NCBI GenBank assembly: GCA_016197365.1
Contig: JACPVS010000015.1
Coordinates: forward strand, 1-61,833
DNA: 61,833 bases
Direction: 5' to 3'
Source of the DNA: Mycolicibacterium cosmeticum
Lineage (GTDB): Bacteria > Actinomycetota > Actinomycetes > Mycobacteriales > Mycobacteriaceae
Position numbers and translations under genes: made by a program. Under the pieces are notes generated by a model, which did not search any database, was not told the origin of the DNA, and saw only the letters and a program-made list of their open reading frames with translations. Below are positions 16,235 to 25,102 of this stretch, piece by piece. Within the stretch, counting starts at the first letter, position 1. Every line of letters begins with the position of its first letter.

Positions 16235-16353
16235 CAGCACCTCCTTTGGCGGGCAGATCGTGGCTCAATTCTCGCGCACGACAACGCCGAAAGCGGCCGG
16301 GGGAAGGTCACGGGTTGGCACAGATCGGGTGGAGCACCCGTAACTGTGTGTGG

Positions 16354-16373
16354 GGCGAGCGAAGCGACGGGGA
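16354..16373 (+). repeat. Dispersed GAGCGAAGCGAC element
   Basis: A further copy of the GAGCGAAGCGACGGGG element, just beyond the end of the peptide transporter gene (on the minus strand) and after the promoter side of the small Cys gene. Confidence 0.5.
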
Positions 16374-16379
16374 TGATCG

Positions 16380-17831
16380 TCAGTGCACGCCGTCCATCTG
16401 CCTGCTGATCCACGGCGACACCGCGAACACGATGATGCCGACGACGATCGCCACGATGCCGAGGATTCCGAAGTAGGGCACCTCGCGGGCCGCGTCGTAA
16501 TACTTGGCCAGCACACCCGACATCGAGGTGCCCAGACCGACGGAGAAGAAGTAGAGCGCCATCATCTGCGCGCGGAACGCCTCGGGCGCCAGTTTGGTGG
16601 TGACCGACAACCCGATCGGGGACAACAGCAGTTCCGAGATGGCGAACGCGCCGAGGATGACCGCGATCAGCAGCGCGGGGACCGCCTCGATGCCGGCCAG
16701 CGGGACGAACAACAGGAACGCCACCCCCATGCCGATGACGCCGTAGCTGAACTTGCGTGGCGTCGTGGGTGCCCGGTTGCCCAGCTTGGTCCAGAGCACC
16801 GCGAACAGCGGTGACAGCAGGATGATCCACACCGGTTCGATGGACCCGATCCAGCTCGACGGCGCCGTCCAGCCGAAGATCGACCAGTTCATCCTGTCGT
16901 CGGAGTAGACGGCGAGCACCGTGAAGATCTGCTGGAACAGCGACCAGAACACCGCATTGGCGACGAACAGGGGAATGAACGACCGGACCCGCACCTTCTC
17001 CTGCCCGGTGACTTTGGCGCTGGTGAGCATGATGGCGAAGTACGCGATGGACGCCACGATGATAACTCCGGTGGTGACCTGCGACAGGTTGGCCAGCGTC
17101 ACCAGTTTGAGGGCCACCGCCGCGGCGACGACGACGATGACGGCCACGAAGACGCCCACGGTCTTCCCGATGGCGCTGCGGGGCAACGGGTTCGGCACAT
17201 CGCGACCGTGCTCGCCGAGATTGCGGCGGAACGCCACGTACTGGGTTAGGCCGAGTGCCATCCCGATCGCGGCGGCGCCGAAGCCGTAGTGGAAGCCGAT
17301 CCGGGTCTGCAGCAGTCCCGTGATCAGCGGGCCGATGAAGGCGCCGAGGTTGATACCGAGATAGAACAGGGTGAATCCACCATCGGCGCGGGCGTCGCCC
17401 TTCTCATAGAGCGTGCCGAGCAGTGAGGATGCGTTGGCTTTGAGCGCTCCGGAGCCCAGGGCGACCAGCACCAGGCCCGCGCCGACCCCGCTGAGCCCCG
17501 GGAGCACCGCCAGCGCGATGTGCCCGAGCATCACGACGACGCCGCCGTAGAACACGGTGCGTTCCATGCCCAGCAGCCGGTCGGCGATCCACCCGCCCAG
17601 CACCGTGGACAGGTACACGAGACCGCCGTACGCGCCGACGATGCCGGTGGCGGTGGCCTTGGACATGCCCAGCCCGCCGTCGGTCGCCGAGTAGTAGAGG
17701 TAGTAGCCGAGGATGGTGAGCATCCCGTAGAACGAGAAGCGCTCCCACAACTCGACCGCGAACAGATTCGTCAGCCCGATCGGGTGCCCGAAAATCGTCC
17801 TGGTACCCGGCACCTGCTCCACCCCAGCCAT
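16380..17831 (-). CDS. POT family proton-coupled peptide transporter
   Basis: Polytopic membrane protein of 483 residues, the normal length for bacterial POT/PTR2 carriers. The signature ExxER is present as E27, E30, R31 (ELWERFSFYG), with the PTR2 region FTLFYLGINLGAFIGPLITG downstream. It imports di- or tripeptides with protons. ATG 17831 is chosen; a GTG at 17840 would add three residues. Divergent from the DUF7159-like gene across 176 bp. Confidence 0.92.
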   Translation of the reverse strand: MAGVEQVPGTRTIFGHPIGLTNLFAVELWERFSFYGMLTILGYYLYYSATDGGLGMSKATATGIVGAYGGLVYLSTVLGGWIADRLLGMERTVFYGGVVVMLGHIALAVLPGLSGVGAGLVLVALGSGALKANASSLLGTLYEKGDARADGGFTLFYLGINLGAFIGPLITGLLQTRIGFHYGFGAAAIGMALGLTQYVAFRRNLGEHGRDVPNPLPRSAIGKTVGVFVAVIVVVAAAVALKLVTLANLSQVTTGVIIVASIAYFAIMLTSAKVTGQEKVRVRSFIPLFVANAVFWSLFQQIFTVLAVYSDDRMNWSIFGWTAPSSWIGSIEPVWIILLSPLFAVLWTKLGNRAPTTPRKFSYGVIGMGVAFLLFVPLAGIEAVPALLIAVILGAFAISELLLSPIGLSVTTKLAPEAFRAQMMALYFFSVGLGTSMSGVLAKYYDAAREVPYFGILGIVAIVVGIIVFAVSPWISRQMDGVH

Positions 17832-18007
17832 AGACGTCACCCTGCCACGCTCGGTGCCGCCCGCACTGCCGTTCGGTCGGGGCCGGGCTTCGGACTGGGC
17901 CCCGGCGGGGGCACCCGGGTAGTGTCAGCCCGATAACGAGACGATGACGACATCGACTCGGCGCGGGTCGCGCTCCACTGTGACCGGCTTTGTCCGAAGG
18001 GGTGCAT

Positions 18008-19279
18008 GTGGACGCGGTGCTCGGATTGTCGATGACACCTACGTCGCTCGGCTTGGTGGTTGTCGGCGGCGACGAGCTGACCGAAGGTGACGTCGCAGAC
18101 CGCACCCCCGATGCCTTCTCGCTGCGGGTCGACGGTGCGGCAGACGTGCGGGAGGCCACCGAACAGGTCACGGCGGCGGTCGAGGCGATCTCCGCGGCAC
18201 GCGGTCACCGACTGAAGTCGATCGGGGTGACCTGGAGCGACGAGGCCGGTGCCGACGCGTCCCGGTTGATGGACTCGCTCAGTGAGTCCGGTTTCGGCAA
18301 TGTGGTGCCGATCCGCCTGCCGGAGGCCACCGAGGCGCTGGCCCGCGGCACGGCCGAGGTGATCGGCTACCGGACGACCGCGGTCTGCGTCGTCGAACCC
18401 GACACGGCGATCGCGTTGATCGTGCACACCGACAACGGTGCGGTGCAGACGGCGATCAACCACGGCATCGACAGCGACGAATCCCTGATCGGCTGGCTCA
18501 GCACGGTCTTCACCCGCGCCGACTGGCAGCCCGAGGCCCTGGTACTGGTGGGTTCGGCCGGTGATTTCGACGGGGTGCTCCCGCATCTGGAAGAGGCGCT
18601 GTCCGTGCCGGTCTTCGCGCCGGCCGAGGCGCAGCTGGCGTTGGCCCGGGGGGCCGCCTTGGCGTCGTCCCACAGCCTGTCCCAGCCGTTCGACGAGCTG
18701 GCGCTGCTGACCACCGGCTCGGGCCGGTATGCCGCCGCCACCCGTCGGGTATCGCCGACCGGGGCACTGAGCGGTGTGCTGGTGGCCGGCGTGGTCACCT
18801 TCGTGGTGTCGGCGTCGGTGGCGGTCGCGGCGGCGTTGTCCCCGGAGCAGGTGGTGGCGACGCCGCGCGCAGCCGTCGTGACCGCCGAGATTCCCGAGGC
18901 GGCCGCCCCCAGGGCCATCCCGCAGGCCCCGGCCGCTCCGGTTCCGGCGGCGCTGCCACCGGTCGAGGTGCCGCAGGCTCCGGTCGACGTGAGTGCTGAG
19001 CTGCCTGCCGCGGCCCCCGGAGATGTCGCCGACGCAGCACCGCCCGCGGAGGCGACCACCGATGTGCCCGCGGTGGCCCCGGTCGATACCGTGTCGCCGC
19101 TCGGCCCGGACCCGGCCGTGGTGGCCGCGATGCCGCCGCAGATGATCGTGCCGCCGGTGGTGGCGCCGCCGCCGGCACCGCCGGTCAAGAAGTCGCTTTT
19201 CGAGCGTATCCGCGACCGGCTGCACCCCGGCGCGGACGACGATTACCCGGCCCCGGTGATCCTGGCGCCGCAGGGCTGA
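18008..19279 (+). CDS. DUF7159-like single-pass protein with Pro/Ala-rich external tail
   Basis: The 423-residue product begins MDAVLGLSMTPTSLGLVVV, typical of a mycobacterial family (DUF7159, related to Rv0312) whose N-terminal half looks like an actin/Hsp70-type ATPase fold (repeated strand-turn units such as GYRTTAVCVVEPDTAIALIV). One transmembrane segment follows at about 254-277, then a 120-residue Pro/Ala/Val-rich stretch and a basic C-terminus KKSLFERIRDRL. I infer a cytoplasmic sensor or chaperone-like domain tied to an external stalk. GTG start by homology. Confidence 0.72.
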   Translation: MDAVLGLSMTPTSLGLVVVGGDELTEGDVADRTPDAFSLRVDGAADVREATEQVTAAVEAISAARGHRLKSIGVTWSDEAGADASRLMDSLSESGFGNVVPIRLPEATEALARGTAEVIGYRTTAVCVVEPDTAIALIVHTDNGAVQTAINHGIDSDESLIGWLSTVFTRADWQPEALVLVGSAGDFDGVLPHLEEALSVPVFAPAEAQLALARGAALASSHSLSQPFDELALLTTGSGRYAAATRRVSPTGALSGVLVAGVVTFVVSASVAVAAALSPEQVVATPRAAVVTAEIPEAAAPRAIPQAPAAPVPAALPPVEVPQAPVDVSAELPAAAPGDVADAAPPAEATTDVPAVAPVDTVSPLGPDPAVVAAMPPQMIVPPVVAPPPAPPVKKSLFERIRDRLHPGADDDYPAPVILAPQG

Positions 19280-19376
19280 CCAGCGCGCCGCGTCCTGGCT
19301 AACATTTGTCGGGCCGGAAACGAACTACGATGTAGTCCACTATCGCCGTTCTGGGTCTCCAGGGAGGATTGAGAGC

Positions 19377-20123
19377 TTGCGCGCAGCATTTAAGTATGTG
19401 CTTGTCATCGCTGGGATCGTCATGATGGCGACAATCTCGGCCGGGGTTTCGGGTGCGGCGGTTGCCGGTGCACCGAGCACGGTCGTGTCGGTATCGCCCA
19501 AAGCTGGCGAAGTCGTCGGGGTGGCGTACCCGGTGACCATGAACTTCGTCCGGCCGATCGCCGATCGCGGTGCCGTCGAGCACGGCATCAAGTTCAGTGG
19601 GTCCAAGATTCCCGCGGGATCCTTTGCCTGGCTTGACGACTCGACGGTCCGCTTCACCCCGAGCGACTACTGGCCGGCGCATTCGACCATCGCGATGTCG
19701 GTGGGCGGGTTCAAGACGACGTTCGAGACCGGTGCCCAGGTGGTCGGCCTCGCCGACATCGACGCACACACCTTCACCGTCAGCATCGACGGCCAGGTGG
19801 TCCGGGAAATGCCGGCCTCGATGGGCAAGCCCAAGCACTCCACCCCGGTCGGGTCCTTTACGGCGCTGGAAAAGCAGAATCCGGTCATCATGGATTCGCG
19901 CACCATCGGCATCCCGCTGAGTGACCCGGAGGGCTACAAGCTCACCGTCAACTACGCCGTGCGGGTCACCTGGGGCGGGGTGTATGTGCACTCCGCACCC
20001 TGGTCGGTGGCCTCGCAGGGCAATTCCAACGTCAGCCACGGCTGCATCAACCTGAGCCCGGACAACGCGGCCTGGTACTACAACAACGTCAGCATCGGCG
20101 ACCCGATCATCATTCAGGCCTGA
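19377..20123 (+). CDS. L,D-transpeptidase (YkuD domain)
   Basis: Exported 248-residue enzyme that makes 3-to-3 cross-links in peptidoglycan. It has a signal/anchor (about 6-25), an Ig-like domain (VVSVSPKAGEVVGVAYPVTM) and a C-terminal YkuD domain with the catalytic block HSAPWS ... SHGC, where C223 is the nucleophile. Its length and organisation resemble LdtMt1 (251 residues), not the longer LdtMt2. The TTG start at 19377 is supported by AGGGAGG nine nt upstream. The end overlaps the convergent hydroxylase gene by 10 bp. Confidence 0.92.
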   Translation: MRAAFKYVLVIAGIVMMATISAGVSGAAVAGAPSTVVSVSPKAGEVVGVAYPVTMNFVRPIADRGAVEHGIKFSGSKIPAGSFAWLDDSTVRFTPSDYWPAHSTIAMSVGGFKTTFETGAQVVGLADIDAHTFTVSIDGQVVREMPASMGKPKHSTPVGSFTALEKQNPVIMDSRTIGIPLSDPEGYKLTVNYAVRVTWGGVYVHSAPWSVASQGNSNVSHGCINLSPDNAAWYYNNVSIGDPIIIQA

Positions 20124-20791
20124 CGGGACCCACCGTGCAGGTTCTTCGCGGTCGGTGAGGTGGCGACGGTGGCCGGATCCGGGTAGGTGCCCAGGACCCG
20201 GTCGGCCGTGCCACTGCTGGTCACGGTGAACCAGTAGTGCTCGTTCTTGAAATGGTGTCGGCGGTGGTTGCGCCACACTGACCGGTAGAGCGCGGATTTC
20301 GGCTTGTAGTCGGTGTGTACGAGGCAGTGACACCACTCATAGCCGAGCCCCAGCAGGGCCATACCGACCAGAAACGTCAGGCCGCGGCCCAGTCCGGCAC
20401 CGGTGGCGGGAATGACGAGCGTGCCGACGGCCGTCACCAGCGGCAGCGCCCACAGCAGTGACTGCCACGGGATGAACACCAGACCGATGTCGCGCGGAGC
20501 GACATGGTGCTCGCGATGCTTACGTGCCAACAGCGGGTCGACCGCGATACCCGCGATGCGGCGTGGCCGCCAGTGCAGGACGGTGACGTGAATGATCCAC
20601 TCCAGGAACGGGAACAGCGCGAGCATCCCCAGCGGGACAAGGGCATCACCGATCTCCCAGTGGCCGAACAGGATTCGTGCGGCCAGCGCCGCGACCACAG
20701 TCGTACCGAGGATCCACGGCGTGGGGTGCCGGACGAACTCCCGGGCGGCCGCGCCGAGGGTGGCGCCGTGCCGGGTGGCGGTGGTGGTCAT
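20114..20791 (-). CDS. Fatty acid hydroxylase/sterol desaturase superfamily membrane enzyme
   Basis: Membrane di-iron enzyme of 225 residues. The histidine boxes of the family are visible: HREHH, HCLVH and HRRHHFKNEHYWF. About four transmembrane segments surround them. Members hydroxylate or desaturate lipids or carotenoids; the substrate is unknown. The start overlaps the upstream GntR gene by 4 bp (ATGA), so the regulator and enzyme form one operon, likely controlled by the TGGTAAGACCA operator at 21547. Confidence 0.88.
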   Translation of the reverse strand: MTTTATRHGATLGAAAREFVRHPTPWILGTTVVAALAARILFGHWEIGDALVPLGMLALFPFLEWIIHVTVLHWRPRRIAGIAVDPLLARKHREHHVAPRDIGLVFIPWQSLLWALPLVTAVGTLVIPATGAGLGRGLTFLVGMALLGLGYEWCHCLVHTDYKPKSALYRSVWRNHRRHHFKNEHYWFTVTSSGTADRVLGTYPDPATVATSPTAKNLHGGSRQA

Positions 20792-21510
20792 GACTGCGCC
20801 TCCAGCGCCGCGAGGGCATCCAGCAGGGCCGTGGTCGCCGGCTCGAGGAGATCGCGCGCGGCCTGCGCGGCGCCCTCGGTATCCCCGGCGGTGACGGCGC
20901 CGGCGATGGCGCGGTAGGCGTCCGGCCGGCCGACCTCGGCGGCCATCAGGGTGGCCAGCGCGGGAAGTGCGGGCTCGTAGGTGGCGCGAAGGGTGTTGTA
21001 CATCAGCCGCAGCGCGATGGAATCGGCGCCGTCGACCAGGTGATCCCAGAAGGTCAAAGCTTGCCGCTGTCGTTGCACGGCATCGGTTTCGGCGATCAAC
21101 GCAGCGATGGCCTCGTCGAGCAGGCCGGCCAGTTCGGGACGGTGCCGGGCGGCGGCCAGTTCGGCGACCTTCGGGCCGTTGTGCAGCCGGGTTTCCAGGA
21201 TGGAGCGCACCACCGCGGGATCCAGTTGCCCATTGCGCACCAGCAACCGGGGGAGCAGGTCCAGTCCGGCGTGCTTGCGGAAGTCGCGCACCGTGGTGGT
21301 GTCGCCCTGGCGGATCTCCACCAGCCCGGCGGCTGTCAGCTGTTTGAGCGCTTCGCGCACCGCGGGCCGGGACACCCCCAGCACCTCGGCCAGGCGGCGT
21401 TCGCTGGGTAGCGGATCGCCCGGCGCCATCTCGCCGCTGAGGACATCGGTGATGATCTGGTCGAACACGTCCCCGGAGACCGACCTGCGATGAATGGGCT
21501 GTAATGCCAT
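20788..21510 (-). CDS. FadR-type GntR transcriptional regulator
   Basis: A 240-residue regulator with an N-terminal winged helix (PSERRLAEVLGVSRPAVREALKQL, about 37-60) and an all-helical FadR/FCD-type C-terminal ligand domain. It is transcribed first in an operon with the fatty acid hydroxylase. A palindrome TGGTAAGACCA lies 37 bp upstream of the start and fits the FadR-subfamily TGGTNNNACCA operator, so autoregulation is likely. The effector may be a fatty acid or acyl-CoA, by context only. Confidence 0.9.
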   Translation of the reverse strand: MALQPIHRRSVSGDVFDQIITDVLSGEMAPGDPLPSERRLAEVLGVSRPAVREALKQLTAAGLVEIRQGDTTTVRDFRKHAGLDLLPRLLVRNGQLDPAVVRSILETRLHNGPKVAELAAARHRPELAGLLDEAIAALIAETDAVQRQRQALTFWDHLVDGADSIALRLMYNTLRATYEPALPALATLMAAEVGRPDAYRAIAGAVTAGDTEGAAQAARDLLEPATTALLDALAALEAQS

Positions 21511-21546
21511 GGCCCGAGCATCACAGGTCGGCGGTCAGAGGTCAAG

Positions 21547-21557
21547 TGGTAAGACCA
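21547..21557 (-). promoter_or_regulatory. GntR/FadR-type operator
   Basis: TGGTAAGACCA is a perfect 4-bp inverted repeat with a 3-bp spacer, the classical FadR-subfamily half-site arrangement. It sits 37 bp upstream of the GntR gene start at 21510 and 9 bp beyond the end of the peroxidase-like gene. Confidence 0.5.
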
Positions 21558-21565
21558 GTGCAATT

Positions 21566-22174
21566 TCAGTGACCGGGGACGCCCGTGTACTCCGGGTTGG
21601 GCGGCACCGCGAGCGCGATGCCGATCCGGTTGGTCGCACCGATGAATGCGGCGATCGAGATGCCCTCCAGGATCAGCTGATCGTCGAGGCCCAGGTCGCG
21701 CAGCTGCTGGAGGTCCGCCTCGGTGATGGAACGGGGATCGTTGTTGATGGCCACCGCCAGGTCGGCCAGCGCGTGCTCGCGCTCGGTGAGCTCGTCGACA
21801 TGGTGGTGGTCGATGGCCACCCGCTGCCCGAACGACCAGTCGCCGGCCACCTTGCCCAGTTTGTTGGCGTGATTGGTGTGGCAGTAGGCGCACCGGTTCT
21901 CACCGGAGACGACGGTCGCGATGACCTCGCGTTCGCGAGCGGTGAGCCCGCCGCGGCCGTCGGTGCCCAGCAGTGGCAGCAGGTAGCCGTTGAGGCGTTC
22001 CAGGTCGCCCTCGTTGAGTGACAGCGCGCGGAACCAGTTGGAGGTCAGGCCTTCGTCGCGTTGCTGCTTGGCGAAGAAGCCCCGCACGCCGGGGCTGGTG
22101 AGGTCGTCGAGTTCCGGCACCCGCAGTCGCGAGATGGTCGACGGGGTCAGGGCGGTATCAACGGTCGCAGTCAT
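21566..22174 (-). CDS. Peroxidase-related AhpD/CMD-fold protein
   Basis: Cytoplasmic 202-residue CMD-fold protein of the uncharacterised peroxidase-related type. The redox motif is ENRCAYCHTNH with C95 and C98. The ATG at 22174 is chosen because it starts MTATVDTALTPSTISRL, upstream residues being unlike the family. This is the second AhpD-fold gene in the window. It lies upstream of the GntR/hydroxylase pair on the same strand, separated by the operator. Confidence 0.88.
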   Translation of the reverse strand: MTATVDTALTPSTISRLRVPELDDLTSPGVRGFFAKQQRDEGLTSNWFRALSLNEGDLERLNGYLLPLLGTDGRGGLTAREREVIATVVSGENRCAYCHTNHANKLGKVAGDWSFGQRVAIDHHHVDELTEREHALADLAVAINNDPRSITEADLQQLRDLGLDDQLILEGISIAAFIGATNRIGIALAVPPNPEYTGVPGH

Positions 22175-22240
22175 CTGTCCGACGATGCGCAACTCGCGCC
22201 GATCCGGCAACGGTTTTGCGCCGCGCGACGAAAAACGTTG

Positions 22241-23017
22241 TCAGCGCAGGGCTTCGGCCGTCGCGTCATCGGCGGGTAGGAAGGCCTCGATGCTGAGCTC
22301 GGCGGCGGTCAGGTCGAGTGCGGTGCCGAAGGTGGTGACGGTGCTCAGAAATCGCAACACCGCGCCGTTGCTGCCGTCGAGTTCGAGTGGCACCACCACC
22401 CCGCCCAGTTCGGCCACGCCGGACTGCCCGCCGGGATAGGACTCGATCTCGGCCAGCAGTGCCGAGGAATCTGGTGATGCGCTCACCGCCGCCTCGCGAC
22501 GCAACCGGCCGATCACGTGGTGGCGCCATTGGGCCAGATTGCGGATCCGCGGGGCCAGGCCGTCGGGGTGCAGTGAGATGCGCAACGCGTTGGGCCGTTC
22601 CATCAGGTGCGGTGCCACCCCGTCGAGCAGCAGTGCGGTTCCGGCGTTCACCTGCAACACATTCCAGCCCCGGTCCACTGCCAGGCATGGGAAAGGGTTG
22701 TAGGCGGCCAAGACTCGCTCCACACCGGACCGCACCGCGGACATCCCGGGATCGTCGAGGGCGTGCTCGGTGTACACCGGCGCGAGCCCGGCGGCCAACA
22801 GCAGCTGGTTCTGTTCACGCGCGGGCACATCGAGTGCCGCGGCGAGTTTGAGCACCATCGACCGGCTGGGTGCCGACCGCCCGGTCTCGATGAAACTGAC
22901 GTGCCGGGCCGACACGTCGGCCTCCAAAGCCAGGTCGAGCTGGCTGAGCCGGCGCCGCTGCCGCCAGGTCCGCATCAGCGTGCCGAACGGTGAGGCTTGA
23001 ACATCCACGGTGGTCAC
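22241..23017 (-). CDS. XRE-family regulator with MmyB-like ligand domain
   Basis: A 258-residue regulator with an N-terminal Cro/CI-type helix-turn-helix (LSQLDLALEADVSARHVSFIETGRS, about 24-48) and a C-terminal MmyB-like domain, reported to bind fatty acids and to have a PAS-like fold (PFPCLAVDRGWNVLQVNAG). GTG start. A perfect inverted repeat ATTACC-N5-GGTAAT lies midway between this gene and the divergent small membrane protein gene, so it probably controls both. Confidence 0.88.
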   Translation of the reverse strand: MTTVDVQASPFGTLMRTWRQRRRLSQLDLALEADVSARHVSFIETGRSAPSRSMVLKLAAALDVPAREQNQLLLAAGLAPVYTEHALDDPGMSAVRSGVERVLAAYNPFPCLAVDRGWNVLQVNAGTALLLDGVAPHLMERPNALRISLHPDGLAPRIRNLAQWRHHVIGRLRREAAVSASPDSSALLAEIESYPGGQSGVAELGGVVVPLELDGSNGAVLRFLSTVTTFGTALDLTAAELSIEAFLPADDATAEALR

Positions 23018-23052
23018 GAGAGCCAGTGTCGGTCACCGGGGTGGGCGGCGCC

Positions 23053-23069
23053 ATTACCTGTGCGGTAAT
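23053..23069. promoter_or_regulatory. Inverted repeat operator between XRE regulator and membrane protein
   Basis: ATTACCTGTGCGGTAAT is a perfect 6-bp inverted repeat with a 5-bp spacer. It lies 35 bp from the regulator start (23017) and 34 bp from the ATG of the divergent gene (23104), a nearly symmetrical position. A further half-site CTTACC follows at 23078-23083. Confidence 0.6.
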
Positions 23070-23103
23070 TGCCGCACTTACCTGCGCGGCTCACGCTGGT
23101 GAC

Positions 23104-23427
23104 ATGACCGAGACGAGCATCCCGCGCTGGCTGACGTTCGTACTGCGATGCGACCGGGCCGGGTCCTCGTGGTACGTCGGTACCGGTTTCTTCTTCGCGC
23201 CACTGCTCGCGGTGGTGTCGCCCTGGCCCGCCCTCACCTCGGTGCTGTGGGCCGTCATCGCACTGACCGGACTGTGGCTGGGGTTGCTCGGCATCGCGAT
23301 GGCGACGGGCCTGTCCATCGTGTTGCGGTCCGACACCGAAATCGGGGAAGACTACTGGCGCAGCATCATCGACTGCCCGGATCCGGCTACCAGGTCTGTT
23401 CGGAAGCCCGCACCAGAACCTCGTTGA
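23104..23427 (+). CDS. Small membrane protein, likely target of the XRE regulator
   Basis: The 107-residue product has two hydrophobic segments (about 23-40 and 46-72), an amphipathic N-terminus (PRWLTFVLRCDRAGSSWYVGTGFFF) and a short polar tail. I do not recognise the family. It faces the XRE/MmyB regulator across 86 bp with a perfect operator in the middle. Its 3' end overlaps the convergent SDR gene by 41 bp. Confidence 0.7.
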   Translation: MTETSIPRWLTFVLRCDRAGSSWYVGTGFFFAPLLAVVSPWPALTSVLWAVIALTGLWLGLLGIAMATGLSIVLRSDTEIGEDYWRSIIDCPDPATRSVRKPAPEPR

Positions 23428-24151
23428 CGGCGACCCGGCGGTGGCGGGTCACCACGAACGTGACCGCGTCGGCGATGTCGGACGGCAGCAGTTTGACCAT
23501 GTCCTCGGTGCGTCGCTGCAGGGTCTCGCGGTCGGCCTCGGGCAGGTGATCGGTGATCTCGGTCTCGACCGTGCCGGGCTCGACAAGGCTGACGCGGACC
23601 CGCTGGCCGAGCACCTCCTGGCGGAGGGCGTCGGAGAACGCACCAATGCCGTGCTTGGTCAGCGAATACACCGCCGTGCCCGCCCGCGCCACGCGGCCGG
23701 CCGTCGAGCTGATGTTGACGATGTCGGCCACCCCGCGGGGGGAGTCCGCCGCCGCGGCGATCAGGTGCGGCAGGCCGGCGCGGGTCACGTAGAGCAGCCC
23801 GGACACGTTCACCGAGATCATCTGGTCCCAGTCCGCCGGGTCGGCTTCGGCGGCCGGCCCGATACGCATCAGTCCGGCATTGTTGACCAGGATGTCGAGC
23901 CGACGTGTTTGTGCCACAACGGATTCCACCGCATCGGCAGCCTGCTTCGGATCGGACACGTCGGCCTCGACGGCCAGGGCCCGGCCGCCCTCGTCCTCGA
24001 TGCGGGCTCGCAGGCCGTCCAGTCGGTCGCGGCGCCGGGCCAGTAGTGCCACCGTCGCGCCCTCCGCGGCCAGGGCCAGCGCGGTGGCTTCGCCGATTCC
24101 GCTACTGGCGCCGGTAACCAGTGCGACCGTGTCCAGCAGTGCTGATGTCAT
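23387..24151 (-). CDS. Short-chain dehydrogenase/reductase
   Basis: Cytoplasmic 254-residue classical SDR: TGASSGIG at the nucleotide-binding loop, NNAG, ISSTAG and catalytic YSLTK. The normal length and VTGASSGIGEATA resemble NADP-dependent alcohol or ketone reductases. Substrate unknown. It faces an alpha/beta hydrolase gene across 54 bp that contain the palindrome TACTGATCAGTA, so the two may be co-regulated. The end overlaps the membrane protein gene by 41 bp. Confidence 0.9.
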   Translation of the reverse strand: MTSALLDTVALVTGASSGIGEATALALAAEGATVALLARRRDRLDGLRARIEDEGGRALAVEADVSDPKQAADAVESVVAQTRRLDILVNNAGLMRIGPAAEADPADWDQMISVNVSGLLYVTRAGLPHLIAAAADSPRGVADIVNISSTAGRVARAGTAVYSLTKHGIGAFSDALRQEVLGQRVRVSLVEPGTVETEITDHLPEADRETLQRRTEDMVKLLPSDIADAVTFVVTRHRRVAVNEVLVRASEQTW

Positions 24152-24166
24152 GACGCCATCATCCGT

Positions 24167-24178
24167 TACTGATCAGTA
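24167..24178. promoter_or_regulatory. Perfect palindrome between divergent SDR and hydrolase genes
   Basis: TACTGATCAGTA is a perfect 12-bp palindrome 16 bp upstream of the SDR start and 28 bp upstream of the hydrolase start. It overlaps a TAGGCT -10-like hexamer (24177-24182) of the hydrolase. It looks like an operator for a dimeric regulator such as a TetR protein not encoded nearby. Confidence 0.5.
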
Positions 24179-24205
24179 GGCTCGGGTCAGACAGGGGGAG
24201 TTCCA

Positions 24206-25102
24206 GTGATCGAACCGAAGATCATCGAGATCCACGGCGTGCGGCAGGCCGTGTTGGACGCCGGCGAGGGCGACGAAGTCCTGCTGCTGATCCACGGCAT
24301 GGCGGGCAGTGCACACAGCTGGCGGGCGGTGCTGCCGCAGCTGGCGAAGAAGTACCGGGTGATCGCGCCGGACCTGCTGGGCCACGGCCAGTCCGGGAAA
24401 CCGCGCACCGACTATTCGCTCGGTGCGTTCGCGGTGGGCCTGCGGGATCTGCTCGACGAACTCGGCGTGTCCTCGGTGACGGTGGTCGGTCACTCGCTGG
24501 GCGGCGGGGTCGCGATGCAGTTCCTCTATCAGCATCCCGAGTACTGCCGTCGGCTGGCCCTGATCAGCAGCGGTGGCCTGGGCCCGGACGTGGGATGGAT
24601 CCTGCGCCTGCTCGCCGCGCCGGGAGCGGAGTTCGTGATGCCGGTCATCGCGCCCGCACCCGTCCTGCGAGCCGGGAACGCGGCGAAGTCGTGGCTCAGT
24701 TCGATGGGCTTGCGTTCGCCCCGTGGCGCGGAGATCTGGAACGCGTATTCGTCGTTCGCCGACCGCGCCACGCGCGAGGCCTTCATCCGCACCCTGCGCT
24801 CGGTCGTCGACTACCGGGGCCAGTCGGTGAGTGCGCTGAACCGGCTGAACCTGCGCGAAGAGCTGCCCGTCCTGGCCATCTGGGGTGAGGACGACGACAT
24901 CATTCCGGTCGACCACGCCTACTCGGCGTTGCAGGCCCGCCCGGATTGCCGACTTGAGGTCCTGCCCGACGTCGGGCATTTCCCTCCGGTCGAGGCGCCC
25001 GAGGCCGTCGTCGACCTGCTCGACGAGTTCCTGTCCACGACCGAACCCGCCGATCTGCGCCGGGTTGCCGACTACACCGCAGCCCTGGACGACCCCGAAT
25101 AG
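24206..25102 (+). CDS. Alpha/beta hydrolase
   Basis: Cytoplasmic 298-residue alpha/beta hydrolase. The oxyanion sequence LLIHGMAGSAHSW, nucleophile GHSLGGG, acid IWGEDDDIIP and histidine DVGHFP are all present. It resembles Rv2715 of M. tuberculosis; possible roles are C-C bond hydrolase or esterase. GTG start with GGGGGAG eight nt upstream. The 3' end overlaps the convergent P450 gene by 31 bp. Confidence 0.9.
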   Translation: MIEPKIIEIHGVRQAVLDAGEGDEVLLLIHGMAGSAHSWRAVLPQLAKKYRVIAPDLLGHGQSGKPRTDYSLGAFAVGLRDLLDELGVSSVTVVGHSLGGGVAMQFLYQHPEYCRRLALISSGGLGPDVGWILRLLAAPGAEFVMPVIAPAPVLRAGNAAKSWLSSMGLRSPRGAEIWNAYSSFADRATREAFIRTLRSVVDYRGQSVSALNRLNLREELPVLAIWGEDDDIIPVDHAYSALQARPDCRLEVLPDVGHFPPVEAPEAVVDLLDEFLSTTEPADLRRVADYTAALDDPE

